A stretch of DNA of 56,957 nucleotides from Pseudomonadota bacterium (GTDB taxonomy: Bacteria; Pseudomonadota; Alphaproteobacteria; GCA-2731375), in NCBI GenBank assembly GCA_027623205.1, contig JAQBYC010000014.1, positions 1 to 56,957 on the forward strand, written 5' to 3'. Below, piece by piece: positions 46,475 to 54,421 of the stretch. Position 1 is the first letter of the stretch. Each line of letters begins with the position of its first letter. The position numbers were made by a program, and so were the translations under genes. Under the pieces are notes generated by a model. That model ran no database searches, was not told the origin of the DNA, and worked only from the letters and a program-made list of their open reading frames with translations.

Positions 46475-47092
46475 CTAATATGGTGACAGCTTGAATGATC
46501 GTAGCGTCTCCGCCAAACCTTTGATGCCCGAAAATTGGTGGGTCTGCAGGCCGGCGCGACGGGCCGCGGCGATATAGGTGGCGGAATCGTCGATGAACAA
46601 GGTGCTGGCAGCTTGTCCGTCCAGTTTCTTCAGCACGGCATGGAATATGGCCGGCTCTTCCTTGGAGCTGGCGAGTTGGCAGGAGAAAAAGACCCGTTCG
46701 CCGAACAGCTGGGCGGCCTGGGGAAAAACCTCGCCCAGACCTTCGTACAAGACCGGGCCGTTATTGCTCAACAACGCCACCGGCACCTGGCCGCCCACCT
46801 GTTCAGCCAGGGCCAACATGGCGGGATCCGGCGTGATGGACTGCCGCCGGGCCCACAGCCAATCTTCCCGTGACACTGACACCCCCAGGCGGGCGCCGAA
46901 TTGCTGCAAATATTCCTCGGCCGTAAAGCACCCGCGATCGCCCAAATCGTCAAAACCGGAGCCGAATATCGCCGCCTCGATAAAGGCCGCCTCGAGCCCC
47001 GTGATGTCCGACAAACAGGCCAGACGGCGGGGGAAATCATAGCGGCACAGGACATCATCCATATCGAAGATGACCAGTTCGATTGCCGCCAT
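46475..47092 (-). CDS. HAD-family hydrolase
   Basis: A 205-residue phosphatase-like protein. IELVIFDMDDVLCRYDFPRRL holds the HAD motif I (DMDD, nucleophile Asp first). The motif II region is VALLSNNGPVLYEGLGEVF, and the motif III/IV region is FIDDSATYIAAARRAGLQTHQF, with the DDS acid pair. The cap domain is helical (about 15-95). It starts 2 bp after the SDR stop, so it belongs to the uxaA-like/SDR operon and may act on a phosphorylated sugar intermediate, or may be a general phosphatase. The substrate cannot be told from the sequence. Confidence 0.86.
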   Translation of the reverse strand: MAAIELVIFDMDDVLCRYDFPRRLACLSDITGLEAAFIEAAIFGSGFDDLGDRGCFTAEEYLQQFGARLGVSVSREDWLWARRQSITPDPAMLALAEQVGGQVPVALLSNNGPVLYEGLGEVFPQAAQLFGERVFFSCQLASSKEEPAIFHAVLKKLDGQAASTLFIDDSATYIAAARRAGLQTHQFSGIKGLAETLRSFKLSPY

Positions 47093-47094
47093 TG

Positions 47095-47853
47095 CTAGAG
47101 AGCCGCCGTCATGCCGCCATCGACGGTCAGCGCGGCGCCGTTGACATAGCCGCCTGCATCCGAGGCCAGGAACACCGCCGCGCCGGCCAATTCAACCGGG
47201 TCGCCCCAACGGCCCAGTGGCGTGCGGCCCTTCACCATGGCGTCGAATTCCGGATCGGCAATCAGGGGCGCATTGAATTCGGTCGCAAAATAGCCCGGGT
47301 TAATGGCGTTGACCGTGACCCCGTGCGGCCCCAATTCAACCGCCAGGGTCCGGGTCAGACCGATCAGGCCATGTTTGGACGAGACATAGGCGGGAACCGT
47401 GGCCCGGCCGATTTGCCCCAGAATGGACGAGATATTGATGATCCGGCCCCAGCCGCGCCGCACCATGCCCGGCGCCACCATTTGCGCCAACAGAAACGGC
47501 GCGGTCAGATTGACGTCGAGCACCTGGCGCCATTTCTCTTCCGGGAAGTCCGCCAGGGGGGCGCGGTGAATGATGCCCGCGTTATTGACCAGAATATCGA
47601 TACTGTCCGCACCGTCATCCAGCCCCGCCAGGGCCCCGGCCCGCCCCGGCCCGTCGGCGGCATCGAAGGGCAGCGCGGCGGCCGCGTGACCGTCGGCGGA
47701 CAACCTTTCAACCACCGCCGCGCACTCGGCTACGGTACGGGAATTGATCAGCACGCGGGCGCCCTGTTCCGCCATGGCCCGGGCGATGGCCAGACCAAGG
47801 CCCCGGGTGGAGCCGGTAATCAGCGCCAGACGGCCATCCAGCCGAAAATCCAT
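47095..47853 (-). CDS. SDR-family oxidoreductase (gluconate 5-dehydrogenase-like)
   Basis: A 252-residue NAD(P)-dependent short-chain dehydrogenase: ALITGSTRGLGLAIARAMAEQGARVLINSR holds the TGxxxGxG site, NNAGI appears in DILVNNAGIIHRAPLADFPEEKWRQVLDVNL, and YVSSKHGLIGLTRTLAVEL has the Tyr and Lys of the catalytic triad, preceded by INISSILGQIG with the Ser. The NNAGI-IHRA pattern and the last part (GRWGDPVELAGAAVFLASDAGGYVNGAALTVDGGMTAAL) resemble gluconate 5-dehydrogenases and related sugar-acid SDRs. Adjacency to a UxaA-family dehydratase supports a role in sugar-acid breakdown. Confidence 0.9.
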   Translation of the reverse strand: MDFRLDGRLALITGSTRGLGLAIARAMAEQGARVLINSRTVAECAAVVERLSADGHAAAALPFDAADGPGRAGALAGLDDGADSIDILVNNAGIIHRAPLADFPEEKWRQVLDVNLTAPFLLAQMVAPGMVRRGWGRIINISSILGQIGRATVPAYVSSKHGLIGLTRTLAVELGPHGVTVNAINPGYFATEFNAPLIADPEFDAMVKGRTPLGRWGDPVELAGAAVFLASDAGGYVNGAALTVDGGMTAAL

Positions 47854-47898
47854 GCCCTGCTCCTGAATTATTTTTGCGGTTGGCCGCGCCAGACGCAG

Positions 47899-49425
47899 TT
47901 ACATGATCGCGCCAACGGTCCAGGGCACGAATTCATCGGAGCCAATACCCAGGGCCTCGGACTTTGCCTGCTCGCCGGATGCCGTGGCCAGGATCAGTTC
48001 AAAAATTTCCTGGCCCATGTCCTGGATCGTCACCTCGCCATCGACAATGCGGCCGCAATTGATGTCCATATCGCCGACCATGCGGTCAAACATGTGGGTA
48101 TTGGTGGCCAGCTTCAGACATGGCACCGGCTTGCCGCCAAAGACGGAGCCGCGGCCCGTGGTAAAGCAGGTGATATTGGCGCCGCCCGCCACCATGCCGG
48201 TGATCGAAGCAGGGTCGTAACCGGGCGAATCCATGAACACAAAACCCTTTTTGGTAATCGCCTCGGCATAGGGGTAGACATCGACCAGATTGGTGGTGCC
48301 GCCCTTGGCCGCCGCGCCCAGGGATTTTTCCAGGATCGTGGTCAGACCGCCGGCCTTGTTGCCTGGCGATGGATTATTGTTCATCTCCGCCCCCAGGGCC
48401 TTGGTATACCGGCCCCACCAATGGATATGTTCGATCAGCTTCTCGCCCACTTCCCGGCTAACGGCGCGGCGGGTCAGCAGATGCTCGGCGCCAAAGATCT
48501 CCGGCGTTTCCGCCAGACAGGCGGTGCCGCCATGGCGCACCAGTAGATCCGCCGCCGCACCCAGGGCCGGATTGGCCGAGATGCCCGAATAGGCGTCCGA
48601 ACCGCCGCATTCCATGCCCAGGATCAATTCGCTGGCCGGCAGGGTTACCCGCGTTACCCGGTTGGCCTCGGGCAGCATGTCGCGGATCAGGCCGATACCC
48701 CGTTCCACGGTCGCCGCGGTCCCGCCGGTATCCTGAATGGTGAAGGCATGCAGCTTGTCCGACGGGTTCAACTTTTCCGCCTGCATCATGGCGCCGATCT
48801 GGTTCGCCTCGCAGCCCAGTCCCACCAACAGGTTGGCGGCGAAGTTCGGGTGCTTGGCATAACCGGCGATGCTGCGTTGAATATAGTTCAGGCCAATCCC
48901 GGTGCACCCGCCACAGCCATAATCATGGGTCAACGACACCACGCCATCCACATTCGGGAAATCGGCCAGGGCATCGCCGCGAAAGGCATCGGCGATCATC
49001 CGGGCCACCGTCGCGGAGCAATTCACCGATGTCAGGACCCCGATATAATTACGGGTCGCGATGCGGCCATCGGACCGGCGGATACCCTGAAAGGTGGCCC
49101 GCTCATGCTCGGGTACGAATGCCACCGGCGTCACATCGGCGCTGTACATGTAGTCCCGGTCGAAATCCCTGACCATGACATTGTGGGTATGGACATGATC
49201 GCCGGGCATGATATCGCGACTGGCGAAACCGATGATCTGATCATACTTGCGGACCGGTTCGTCCTTGGCGATGGCCCGGGTGGCGATCTTGTGTCCCGCC
49301 GGGACCATGGCCTGGGCGGCCACCGCTTCGCCGGCGACGGCGCTGCCCTGCGCGATGTCGTCCCGGGCCACGACCACATTGTCGTTGAGGTGCAGGCGGA
49401 TTGTGGTCGGCTGTGTCTTGGTCAT
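47899..49425 (-). CDS. UxaA-family altronate/galactarate dehydratase
   Basis: A 508-residue metal-dependent sugar-acid dehydratase. The N-terminal SAF domain (about 1-95, TIRLHLNDNVVVARDDIAQGS to DHVHTHNV) is fused to the catalytic domain, which shows TRNYIGVLTSVNCSATVARMI, VSLTHDYGCGGCTGIGLNYIQRSI, GMECGGSDAYSGISANPALG and the EFVPWTVGAIM end. The family dehydrates D-altronate or galactarate to a 2-keto-3-deoxy acid. The short-chain dehydrogenase and HAD genes follow on the same strand. The ATG at 49425 gives MTKTQPTTIRLHL; upstream residues look non-coding. Which sugar acid is used is not decided. Confidence 0.9.
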   Translation of the reverse strand: MTKTQPTTIRLHLNDNVVVARDDIAQGSAVAGEAVAAQAMVPAGHKIATRAIAKDEPVRKYDQIIGFASRDIMPGDHVHTHNVMVRDFDRDYMYSADVTPVAFVPEHERATFQGIRRSDGRIATRNYIGVLTSVNCSATVARMIADAFRGDALADFPNVDGVVSLTHDYGCGGCTGIGLNYIQRSIAGYAKHPNFAANLLVGLGCEANQIGAMMQAEKLNPSDKLHAFTIQDTGGTAATVERGIGLIRDMLPEANRVTRVTLPASELILGMECGGSDAYSGISANPALGAAADLLVRHGGTACLAETPEIFGAEHLLTRRAVSREVGEKLIEHIHWWGRYTKALGAEMNNNPSPGNKAGGLTTILEKSLGAAAKGGTTNLVDVYPYAEAITKKGFVFMDSPGYDPASITGMVAGGANITCFTTGRGSVFGGKPVPCLKLATNTHMFDRMVGDMDINCGRIVDGEVTIQDMGQEIFELILATASGEQAKSEALGIGSDEFVPWTVGAIM

Positions 49426-49533
49426 TGAAAATCTCCCCAGGTTGACGCCATATGATTGGCAACTTAACTCAAACGGCAAAGCCCGTCATCGCGGATTATC
49501 CCTCCGGGACAGAAACATGAGAAAGAGCAGACC

Positions 49534-50487
49534 ATGACGCTGGATCCACAAGTCGACTTCGTGCTGGACTTGGTTGCGCAATCCCCCTACCCCGAACTGC
49601 ATACGGTATCGGTGGCGGAAGCGCGGGAGATTTTCGAAATAACCGCGCCGGCCCTGAACATACGGCCCGAGGATGTGTTCCGCTCGGAGGACCGCTGGAT
49701 CGAAGGCGCCGAAGGGGATATTCCCATCCGCATTTACACCCCGCATGAACCGGCGCCGGGGGAATTGCTGCCCATAACGGTCTTTTATCACGGCGGCGGT
49801 TTCGTGATCGGCAGTCTGGACAGCTATGACAACCTGTGCCGGGCCCTGGCCAACCGGGCGGCTTGCATCGTGGTTTCGGTGGACTACCGTCTGGCGCCCG
49901 AACACAGATTTCCCGCCGCCGTTGACGATGCGCTGGAAGCCTATCAATGGGTCGGCGATCATGCGGCGGAACTGGACGGCGATGCCCGGCGCATGGCCAT
50001 CGCCGGCGATAGCGCGGGGGGCAATATCGCCGCCGTCACCGCCATTGGCATTCGCGGCGAAGGCGATATCGCGCCCCTGTTGCAGGTTCTGATCTACCCG
50101 GTCGCGGGCGGCGCGCCCGAGACCCCCTCGCACTACGAATTCGCCGAGGGGCTATTGCTGACCCGCGCCAACATCCTATGGTTCTACGATCAATATCTGG
50201 ACCAGCCCGAAGACGCCGCGGACCCGCGCTTTGCCCCCCTGCTGGCGGACGATCTGTCCGGCCTGCCTCCGGCCCTGGTGATCGTGGCCGGTTATGATCC
50301 CCTGCGTGATGAAGGGATCGCCTATGCTGAAGCGCTGAAGCAGGCAGGGGTGGCGGTGGAATTGAGCAACTATGCAGGCATGGTGCACGGCTTTCTCTCG
50401 CTTGCCGATGCGGTCGATCAGGGCAAGGCAGCCATTGATCAGGTCGCGACCGCCCTGCGCACGGCTTTTATTGGCAATTCCGGCTGA
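49534..50487 (+). CDS. Hormone-sensitive-lipase-type alpha/beta hydrolase (esterase)
   Basis: A 317-residue esterase of the HSL group. FYHGGGFVIGSLDSYDNLCRALANRAACIVVSVDYRLAPEHRFPAAVDDALEAYQW includes the oxyanion HGGGF. AIAGDSAGGNIAAVTA holds the nucleophile Ser in GDSAGG. VAGYDPLRDEGIAYAEAL supplies the Asp and YAGMVHGFLSL the His. These enzymes hydrolyse short acyl esters; the natural substrate is unknown. It reads divergently from the UxaA-family gene across 108 bp, and the PilZ gene follows. Confidence 0.9.
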   Translation: MTLDPQVDFVLDLVAQSPYPELHTVSVAEAREIFEITAPALNIRPEDVFRSEDRWIEGAEGDIPIRIYTPHEPAPGELLPITVFYHGGGFVIGSLDSYDNLCRALANRAACIVVSVDYRLAPEHRFPAAVDDALEAYQWVGDHAAELDGDARRMAIAGDSAGGNIAAVTAIGIRGEGDIAPLLQVLIYPVAGGAPETPSHYEFAEGLLLTRANILWFYDQYLDQPEDAADPRFAPLLADDLSGLPPALVIVAGYDPLRDEGIAYAEALKQAGVAVELSNYAGMVHGFLSLADAVDQGKAAIDQVATALRTAFIGNSG

Positions 50488-50552
50488 AAATGAGGCCGGA
50501 TTAACCTTTCGTGAACGGACGGCGCCTATCCTACAGACAAGGAAGGGATGCC

Positions 50553-50903
50553 ATGTCGACAACAAGCCAAAAATCAGCCGGCGCCTACGAGTATCGTCGT
50601 GACCGCCGGCTGTCGTTGTTACGTTTGACTTTGGAAACGGACGGCGTTGAATATAACAGCTTCGACTGGAGCCTGGGCGGCATACGGATCGAAGGCATCA
50701 TTCCCCAACGGCGGTTGGAGGACAACCTGACGGTCGTGGTTTCCGGCGAGCGCAAGGGTAAGCTACTGAGCCTCGAAACAACGGCAATGATCGTGCGCAT
50801 CAATCATGACGATGGCGAAACAGCCCTGCGCTTCGTTGATTTGAGCATGGAGAACCTGGATGTGCTGGAAGCCCTGATTACGGGCCGCCGCATCAGCAGC
50901 TAA
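50553..50903 (+). CDS. PilZ-domain protein (predicted c-di-GMP receptor)
   Basis: A 116-residue protein of one PilZ domain. The first c-di-GMP motif is the Arg cluster YRRDRRLSLLR at 14-24 (RxxxR type). The second is DWSLGG at 38-43 (D/NxSxxG). Both are required for binding, so this copy should bind the nucleotide. GGAAGGG lies about 7 bp upstream of the ATG at 50553. The hairpin after the stop is a likely terminator. Target processes could include motility or polymer export, but none is nearby. Confidence 0.88.
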   Translation: MSTTSQKSAGAYEYRRDRRLSLLRLTLETDGVEYNSFDWSLGGIRIEGIIPQRRLEDNLTVVVSGERKGKLLSLETTAMIVRINHDDGETALRFVDLSMENLDVLEALITGRRISS

Positions 50904-50931
50904 ACCAGTTTCGATATTCATCGAAATGGTT
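50903..50931 (+). terminator. Hairpin after the PilZ gene, possible terminator
   Basis: AACCAGTTTCGAT pairs with ATCGAAATGGTT around a 4-base loop with one bulged base. It begins at the last base of the stop codon. A short pyrimidine run (CTCTTT) follows, so terminator strength is moderate. Confidence 0.5.
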
Positions 50932-51033
50932 CAGCTCTTTATCGTTCCCGCCAGTGCGCCAAGGCGCACGGCGCCCCAGGGGCCGCGCAGGGGCGCCGTC
51001 GCGGCCGTTGACGATTTCAATCTCGAAGAGCGC

Positions 51034-51381
51034 TTAAAGGATTTCCAGGACCTTTTCCGGCGGCCGGCCCAGCGCGGCCTTGCCGTTGGCCAACACGATC
51101 GGCCGTTCGATCAGGATCGGATTGGCCACCACGGCCGCGATCAACCGCCCCTCGTCCAGCGCCTCATCAGCCAAGCCGTTGGCGGCGTAGGCGGCTTCCC
51201 CTTTGCGCATCAAGCCGCGCGGCCCCAGGCCCAGCAAGGCCAGAACCTCCTTTAACGTCGCCGCATCCGGCGGGGTTTGCAGATACGCGACAACGGTCGG
51301 TTCGACGCCGCGGTCCCGCAGCAGCTGCAGGGTCTGACGGGATTTGGAACAACCTGGATTGTGATAGATGGTAACGGTCAT
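51034..51381 (-). CDS. arsC: Arsenate reductase ArsC (glutaredoxin-dependent type)
   Basis: A 115-residue Spx/ArsC-fold protein. IYHNPGCSKSRQTLQLLRDRG has the catalytic Cys11 at the head of the helix, and GPRGLMRKGEAAYAANG with NPILIERPIVLANGKAALGRPPEKVLEIL carries the Arg residues that shape the arsenate site in R773-type enzymes. Such proteins are often annotated arsC and reduce arsenate with glutaredoxin. No arsB, acr3 or arsH gene is near, and the ArsR gene is 6 kb away. Some relatives (YffB) are not arsenate reductases, so the reaction is likely but not certain. Confidence 0.8.
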   Translation of the reverse strand: MTVTIYHNPGCSKSRQTLQLLRDRGVEPTVVAYLQTPPDAATLKEVLALLGLGPRGLMRKGEAAYAANGLADEALDEGRLIAAVVANPILIERPIVLANGKAALGRPPEKVLEIL

Positions 51382-51405
51382 GGCCGCGCCTTTCTGCTGC
51401 GCCTT

Positions 51406-51421
51406 AGAGCGTGTCGCTCTA
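51406..51421. repeat. Minimal palindrome related to the repeat ends
   Basis: AGAGCGTGTCGCTCTA carries AGAGC and GCTCT in inverted order around GTGTC, as at the ends of the 101-bp family. It is much shorter and may be a relic or an independent hairpin upstream of arsC. Confidence 0.4.
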
Positions 51422-51517
51422 AATGACGGGCGAAGGGAAATCTAGCAAAGCAGCCCTTCAATTGACACGGCAAACAGGTTACACCGGGCCGGCGTATCCG
51501 CCACCAGGGAGTTGCAC

Positions 51518-51928
51518 ATGAGCGCCGAAGTTCCGGCCGGGTTCGAAACCGCCGCCGCAAGCGAGACCTTTGAAAGCTTCGTCGGCCCGCTCTATGAAAA
51601 GTGGGACGGCGAACAATATGTCTGCGGCTTTCGCGCCGCCCCGCACCACGGCAACCGCCGCGGCGTGGTGCATGGCGGCATGCTGTTTACCTTCGCCGAT
51701 CACACCCTGGGCAACATGGTATGGGCCCGCTGCGAGAACCGGCCCTGCGCCACGGTCACGCTGAACGTGGATTATCTGGCCGGGGCCAGAACCGGCGACT
51801 GGATCGAATGCACCGGCGGCATCACCCGGGAAACCCGTTCCCTGATCTTCATCAAGGGCCAGTTGACCATCGACGGCCGGATCGTCATGACCGCCTCCGG
51901 CGTCTGGAAAAAACTGGGCGCGGATTAG
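51518..51928 (+). CDS. PaaI-family thioesterase (hotdog)
   Basis: A 136-residue hotdog thioesterase. The catalytic region is NRRGVVHGGMLFTFADHTLGNMVW, with the HGG of the PaaI type and the Asp of the DHxxG part. CATVTLNVDYLAGARTGDWIECTGGITRETRSLIFIKGQLTI follows. Related enzymes hydrolyse phenylacetyl-CoA or other acyl-CoA. AGGGAG at 51506-51511 supports the ATG at 51518 rather than an upstream TTG at 51512. It converges on the crotonase gene, with a long palindrome between the two stops. Confidence 0.86.
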   Translation: MSAEVPAGFETAAASETFESFVGPLYEKWDGEQYVCGFRAAPHHGNRRGVVHGGMLFTFADHTLGNMVWARCENRPCATVTLNVDYLAGARTGDWIECTGGITRETRSLIFIKGQLTIDGRIVMTASGVWKKLGAD

Positions 51929-51931
51929 GGC

Positions 51932-52086
51932 TAATGTCCTGGATCAGAAATACGTCATGTTTAGGATCGCTTGTCCTGTCCTCCGGGTAGGAGGCGCCAC
52001 GCCGGCGATGCGGGACATCGTCAAGGGGCGCCGACGCTATCCGGAGGCCAGGACAAGCGACCAATTTGGCGGCCATACAGGACACT
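51932..52086. repeat. Long imperfect palindrome between two convergent genes
   Basis: TAATGTCCTG at 51932 pairs with CAGGACACTA at 52077-52086, and the inner arm TCGCTTGTCCTGTCCTCCGG (51967-51986) pairs with its inverse at 52041-52060 with one mismatch. Further inner pairing is imperfect around GGCGCC. The right edge reaches into the stop codon of the crotonase gene. It is likely a bidirectional terminator or a small non-autonomous element. It differs in sequence from the AGAGC repeat family. Confidence 0.65.
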
Positions 52087-52918
52087 AGGCCAGGTGCCGG
52101 GTTGGGTTCAGGTCGTCATAGCTAGGGTCGCGTTTTTCCTGTTTGGCCGTGAAGGCCTCGCCCAGATCGGCGCGGGACAGCATGGCGGCGTTCCAGGTGG
52201 CGATATAATTCAAGCCGTCGGCGATGGAATGATCGCGGGCGTAGTTCAGCATCTCCTTGTTGCCGACCGTGGCAATGGGACTTTTCGAGGCGATCTCGGC
52301 CGCGATCGCCATGACGCCGGCCAGCAGCGCCGCATGGTCCGCGAAGACCTGGTTGACCAGGCCCCAGTCCCGCGCCTCCCCTGCCGGCAGGCGCCGGCCG
52401 GTATAGGCCAACTCGCGCACGATGCCCTGGGGCAGCATGTGGGGTAGGCGTTGTAAGGTTCCCACATCGGCGGTCATGCCGATATTGGTTTCCTGGATGG
52501 AGAAAAACGCGTCCTCGGTACAGTAGCGAATGTCGCAGGCGCTGATCAGGTCGATGCCGCCGCCGATGCAGGCGCCCTGCACCGCCGCCAGCACCGGCAG
52601 ACGGCAGCGGTCGACCACCGACATGGAGTTCTGCATGTGCAGGACCGTGCGCCGCAAGGCCTCGGCCCGGCGCGACGGCTCGCCCTCGGCGGCCATCAGG
52701 CCGACGGCGAAATCATTCAGATCCAGGCCGGAGGTGAAATGCCTGCCCTGGGCGGAAAAGACCACCACCCGGGCGCTTGGATCTTGATCGATTTCGCCAA
52801 AAACCGCCACCATTTCGGGCCAAAATGCCCGGTTCATGGTATTGAACTGCGCGCCCCGGATAAACTGCACATGGGCGATCCCGTTCGCGACATCCAGGCT
52901 CAAGGTTTCGTACGCCAT
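52085..52918 (-). CDS. Enoyl-CoA hydratase/isomerase (dienoyl-CoA isomerase-like)
   Basis: A 277-residue crotonase. ASLDVANG-type start MAYETLSLDVANGIAHVQFIRGAQFNTMNRAFWPEMV precedes FSAQGRHFTSGLDLNDFAVGL and AAVQGACIGGGIDLISACDIRYCTEDAFFSIQETNIGMTADVGTLQRLPHMLPQGIVRELAYTG. The Asp in IDLISACD and in MTADVGT in place of Glu residues recalls the dienoyl-CoA isomerase (ECH1) group. Isomerases move double bonds of polyunsaturated chains. The ATG at 52918 is preferred over longer in-frame starts. It is divergent from the hydratase-2-like gene. Confidence 0.85.
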   Translation of the reverse strand: MAYETLSLDVANGIAHVQFIRGAQFNTMNRAFWPEMVAVFGEIDQDPSARVVVFSAQGRHFTSGLDLNDFAVGLMAAEGEPSRRAEALRRTVLHMQNSMSVVDRCRLPVLAAVQGACIGGGIDLISACDIRYCTEDAFFSIQETNIGMTADVGTLQRLPHMLPQGIVRELAYTGRRLPAGEARDWGLVNQVFADHAALLAGVMAIAAEIASKSPIATVGNKEMLNYARDHSIADGLNYIATWNAAMLSRADLGEAFTAKQEKRDPSYDDLNPTRHLA

Positions 52919-53058
52919 TCGATCCTCCGTCGTTTCCGGCAGATATTCTGTTTTGCGCATGGGGATTTGCGCGGATAGCATTGCCCTGTGATATCATGGC
53001 GCGGTTGATCGCAACAGCGGGCTTTTCCAGCTCCCGCACCAGAATCAGGGAGAGACTA

Positions 53059-53913
53059 ATGACCGTCACCCAGGACAGCCTGATGGCGCTGCAATCGTTG
53101 GGCAAGGAATTCAGCTATACGGACAACGAGACCATGCTGTATGCCCTGGGCATCGGCATGGGCGCGGACCAGATGGACCGGGACGAGCTGGCCTTCTGTT
53201 ACGAGGCGGGTCTGAAAGTCATGCCGTCCCAGGCGACGGTGATCGCCTTTGATGACAGCCTGTTCCTGGAATGCGGCCTTGATCCGGTAAAGATCGTCCA
53301 TGGCGAGCAGCGCCTGACCCTGCACCGTCCCCTGCCCACCGCCGCGACCATTTCCTCGGACGCCCGGGTCACCGCGGCCTATGACAAGGGCGAGGGGCGC
53401 GGCGCCCTGGTGCTGCTGGAAACCGTGCTGACCGACAAGGCCAGCGGTGAGAGGCTCTGCACCATGGAATCGGTGGTGTTCGCCCGCGGCGACGGCGGCT
53501 ATGGCGGTCCCCCGGGCGCGCCTGAGCCGTTGCCGAAGCCGCCCATGGGACCGGCCGATCACGTGGTCGAATTTCAGACCCTGCCCCGCCAGGCGCTGAT
53601 CTACCGGTTATCCGGGGATCGCAATCCCCTGCACTGCGATCTTGATTTCGCCGCCGCCGCCGGCTTTGAAAAACCAATCCTGCACGGCCTCTGCACCTAT
53701 GGCCACGCCTGCCATGCGGTGGTGCGCGCCTGCTGTGATTATCAGCCGGAAAAATTGCTCAGCTTCGCGGCCCGGTTTTCCGCCCCGGTGTTCCCCGGCG
53801 ATCAGCTGCAAACCCACATCTGGGTCGATGAAGAGGAAATCCATTTCACCACCTCGGTGCCGGCGCGCCAGCAGATCGTGCTGTCCAATGGCTACGCCAC
53901 CCTGGCCGGATAG
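53059..53913 (+). CDS. Hydratase-2-like MaoC dehydratase
   Basis: A 284-residue double-hotdog protein like the hydratase-2 part of peroxisomal multifunctional enzyme type 2. The N-terminal half runs from FSYTDNETMLYALGIGMGADQMDRDELAFCYEAGLKVMPSQATVIAF. The C-terminal half has IYRLSGDRNPLHCDLDFAAAAGFEKPILHGLCTYGHACHAVVRACC, the R-hydratase motif with its catalytic Asp and His. AGGGAGAG lies just upstream of the ATG at 53059. Such enzymes make (R)-3-hydroxyacyl-CoA. It is divergent from the crotonase across about 140 bp. Confidence 0.9.
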   Translation: MTVTQDSLMALQSLGKEFSYTDNETMLYALGIGMGADQMDRDELAFCYEAGLKVMPSQATVIAFDDSLFLECGLDPVKIVHGEQRLTLHRPLPTAATISSDARVTAAYDKGEGRGALVLLETVLTDKASGERLCTMESVVFARGDGGYGGPPGAPEPLPKPPMGPADHVVEFQTLPRQALIYRLSGDRNPLHCDLDFAAAAGFEKPILHGLCTYGHACHAVVRACCDYQPEKLLSFAARFSAPVFPGDQLQTHIWVDEEEIHFTTSVPARQQIVLSNGYATLAG

Positions 53914-54024
53914 GGCCTGACCAGGGACGACGGGGCGGGGCGGCAACCGGTCCCGCAAAGCATCTGGAAACCGGATGTTTGAACCGTGTTATCCTGGCAA
54001 CAAGTGATTCTTGGAGACTGCAAC

Positions 54025-54417
54025 ATGAGCCGACAGAACATTTCCTCCGGCGGCCCCCTGGAAGCCACGGTCGGCTATTCCCGCGCCGTCCGCGTGGGCC
54101 GTTCGGTGCACGTTTCGGGCACCACCGCCTTTGGCCCGGACGGTAAAATCGTTTCCGACGACGCCTATGAACAGGCCCGGCGGATTTTCAAGACCATCAT
54201 CGCCGCCCTGGCCGAGGCCGGGGCCGGGCCGGAGGACGTGGTGCGCACGGTGATGTATGTGACCGACATCGCCGATGCCGGGGCCGTGGGCAAGGCCCAT
54301 GGCGAGGTCTTCGCGGATATTCGCCCGGCCGCCACCCTGGTGCAGGTGGTCGCCCTGGTGGCGCCGGAGATGAAGGTCGAAATCGAAGCCTATGCGGAAC
54401 TGTCCGGGGACGCCTGA
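54025..54417 (+). CDS. RidA-family protein
   Basis: A 130-residue YjgF/YER057c/UK114 protein. [37 protein letters not shown] and [55 protein letters not shown] are the family parts. R100 (in IRPAATLV) is the residue that binds the imine in RidA. RidA hydrolyses reactive 2-aminoacrylate or related enamines made by PLP dehydratases. The next gene is a Ser/Thr dehydratase-like protein 4 bp away, a fitting pair. Confidence 0.88.
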   Translation: MSRQNISSGGPLEATVGYSRAVRVGRSVHVSGTTAFGPDGKIVSDDAYEQARRIFKTIIAALAEAGAGPEDVVRTVMYVTDIADAGAVGKAHGEVFADIRPAATLVQVVALVAPEMKVEIEAYAELSGDA

Positions 54418-54421
54418 GTAT

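Noticed and set aside
46445-46475. A possible further fragment of the 101-bp repeat (CTTCAGAATAGCGTAATTGAA)
   Set aside because: Only about 20 bases resemble the repeat and there is no complementary arm, so chance is not excluded.
47083-48546. A 487-codon plus-strand reading frame over the SDR and dehydratase genes
   Set aside because: Antisense shadow with no domain and unlikely composition.
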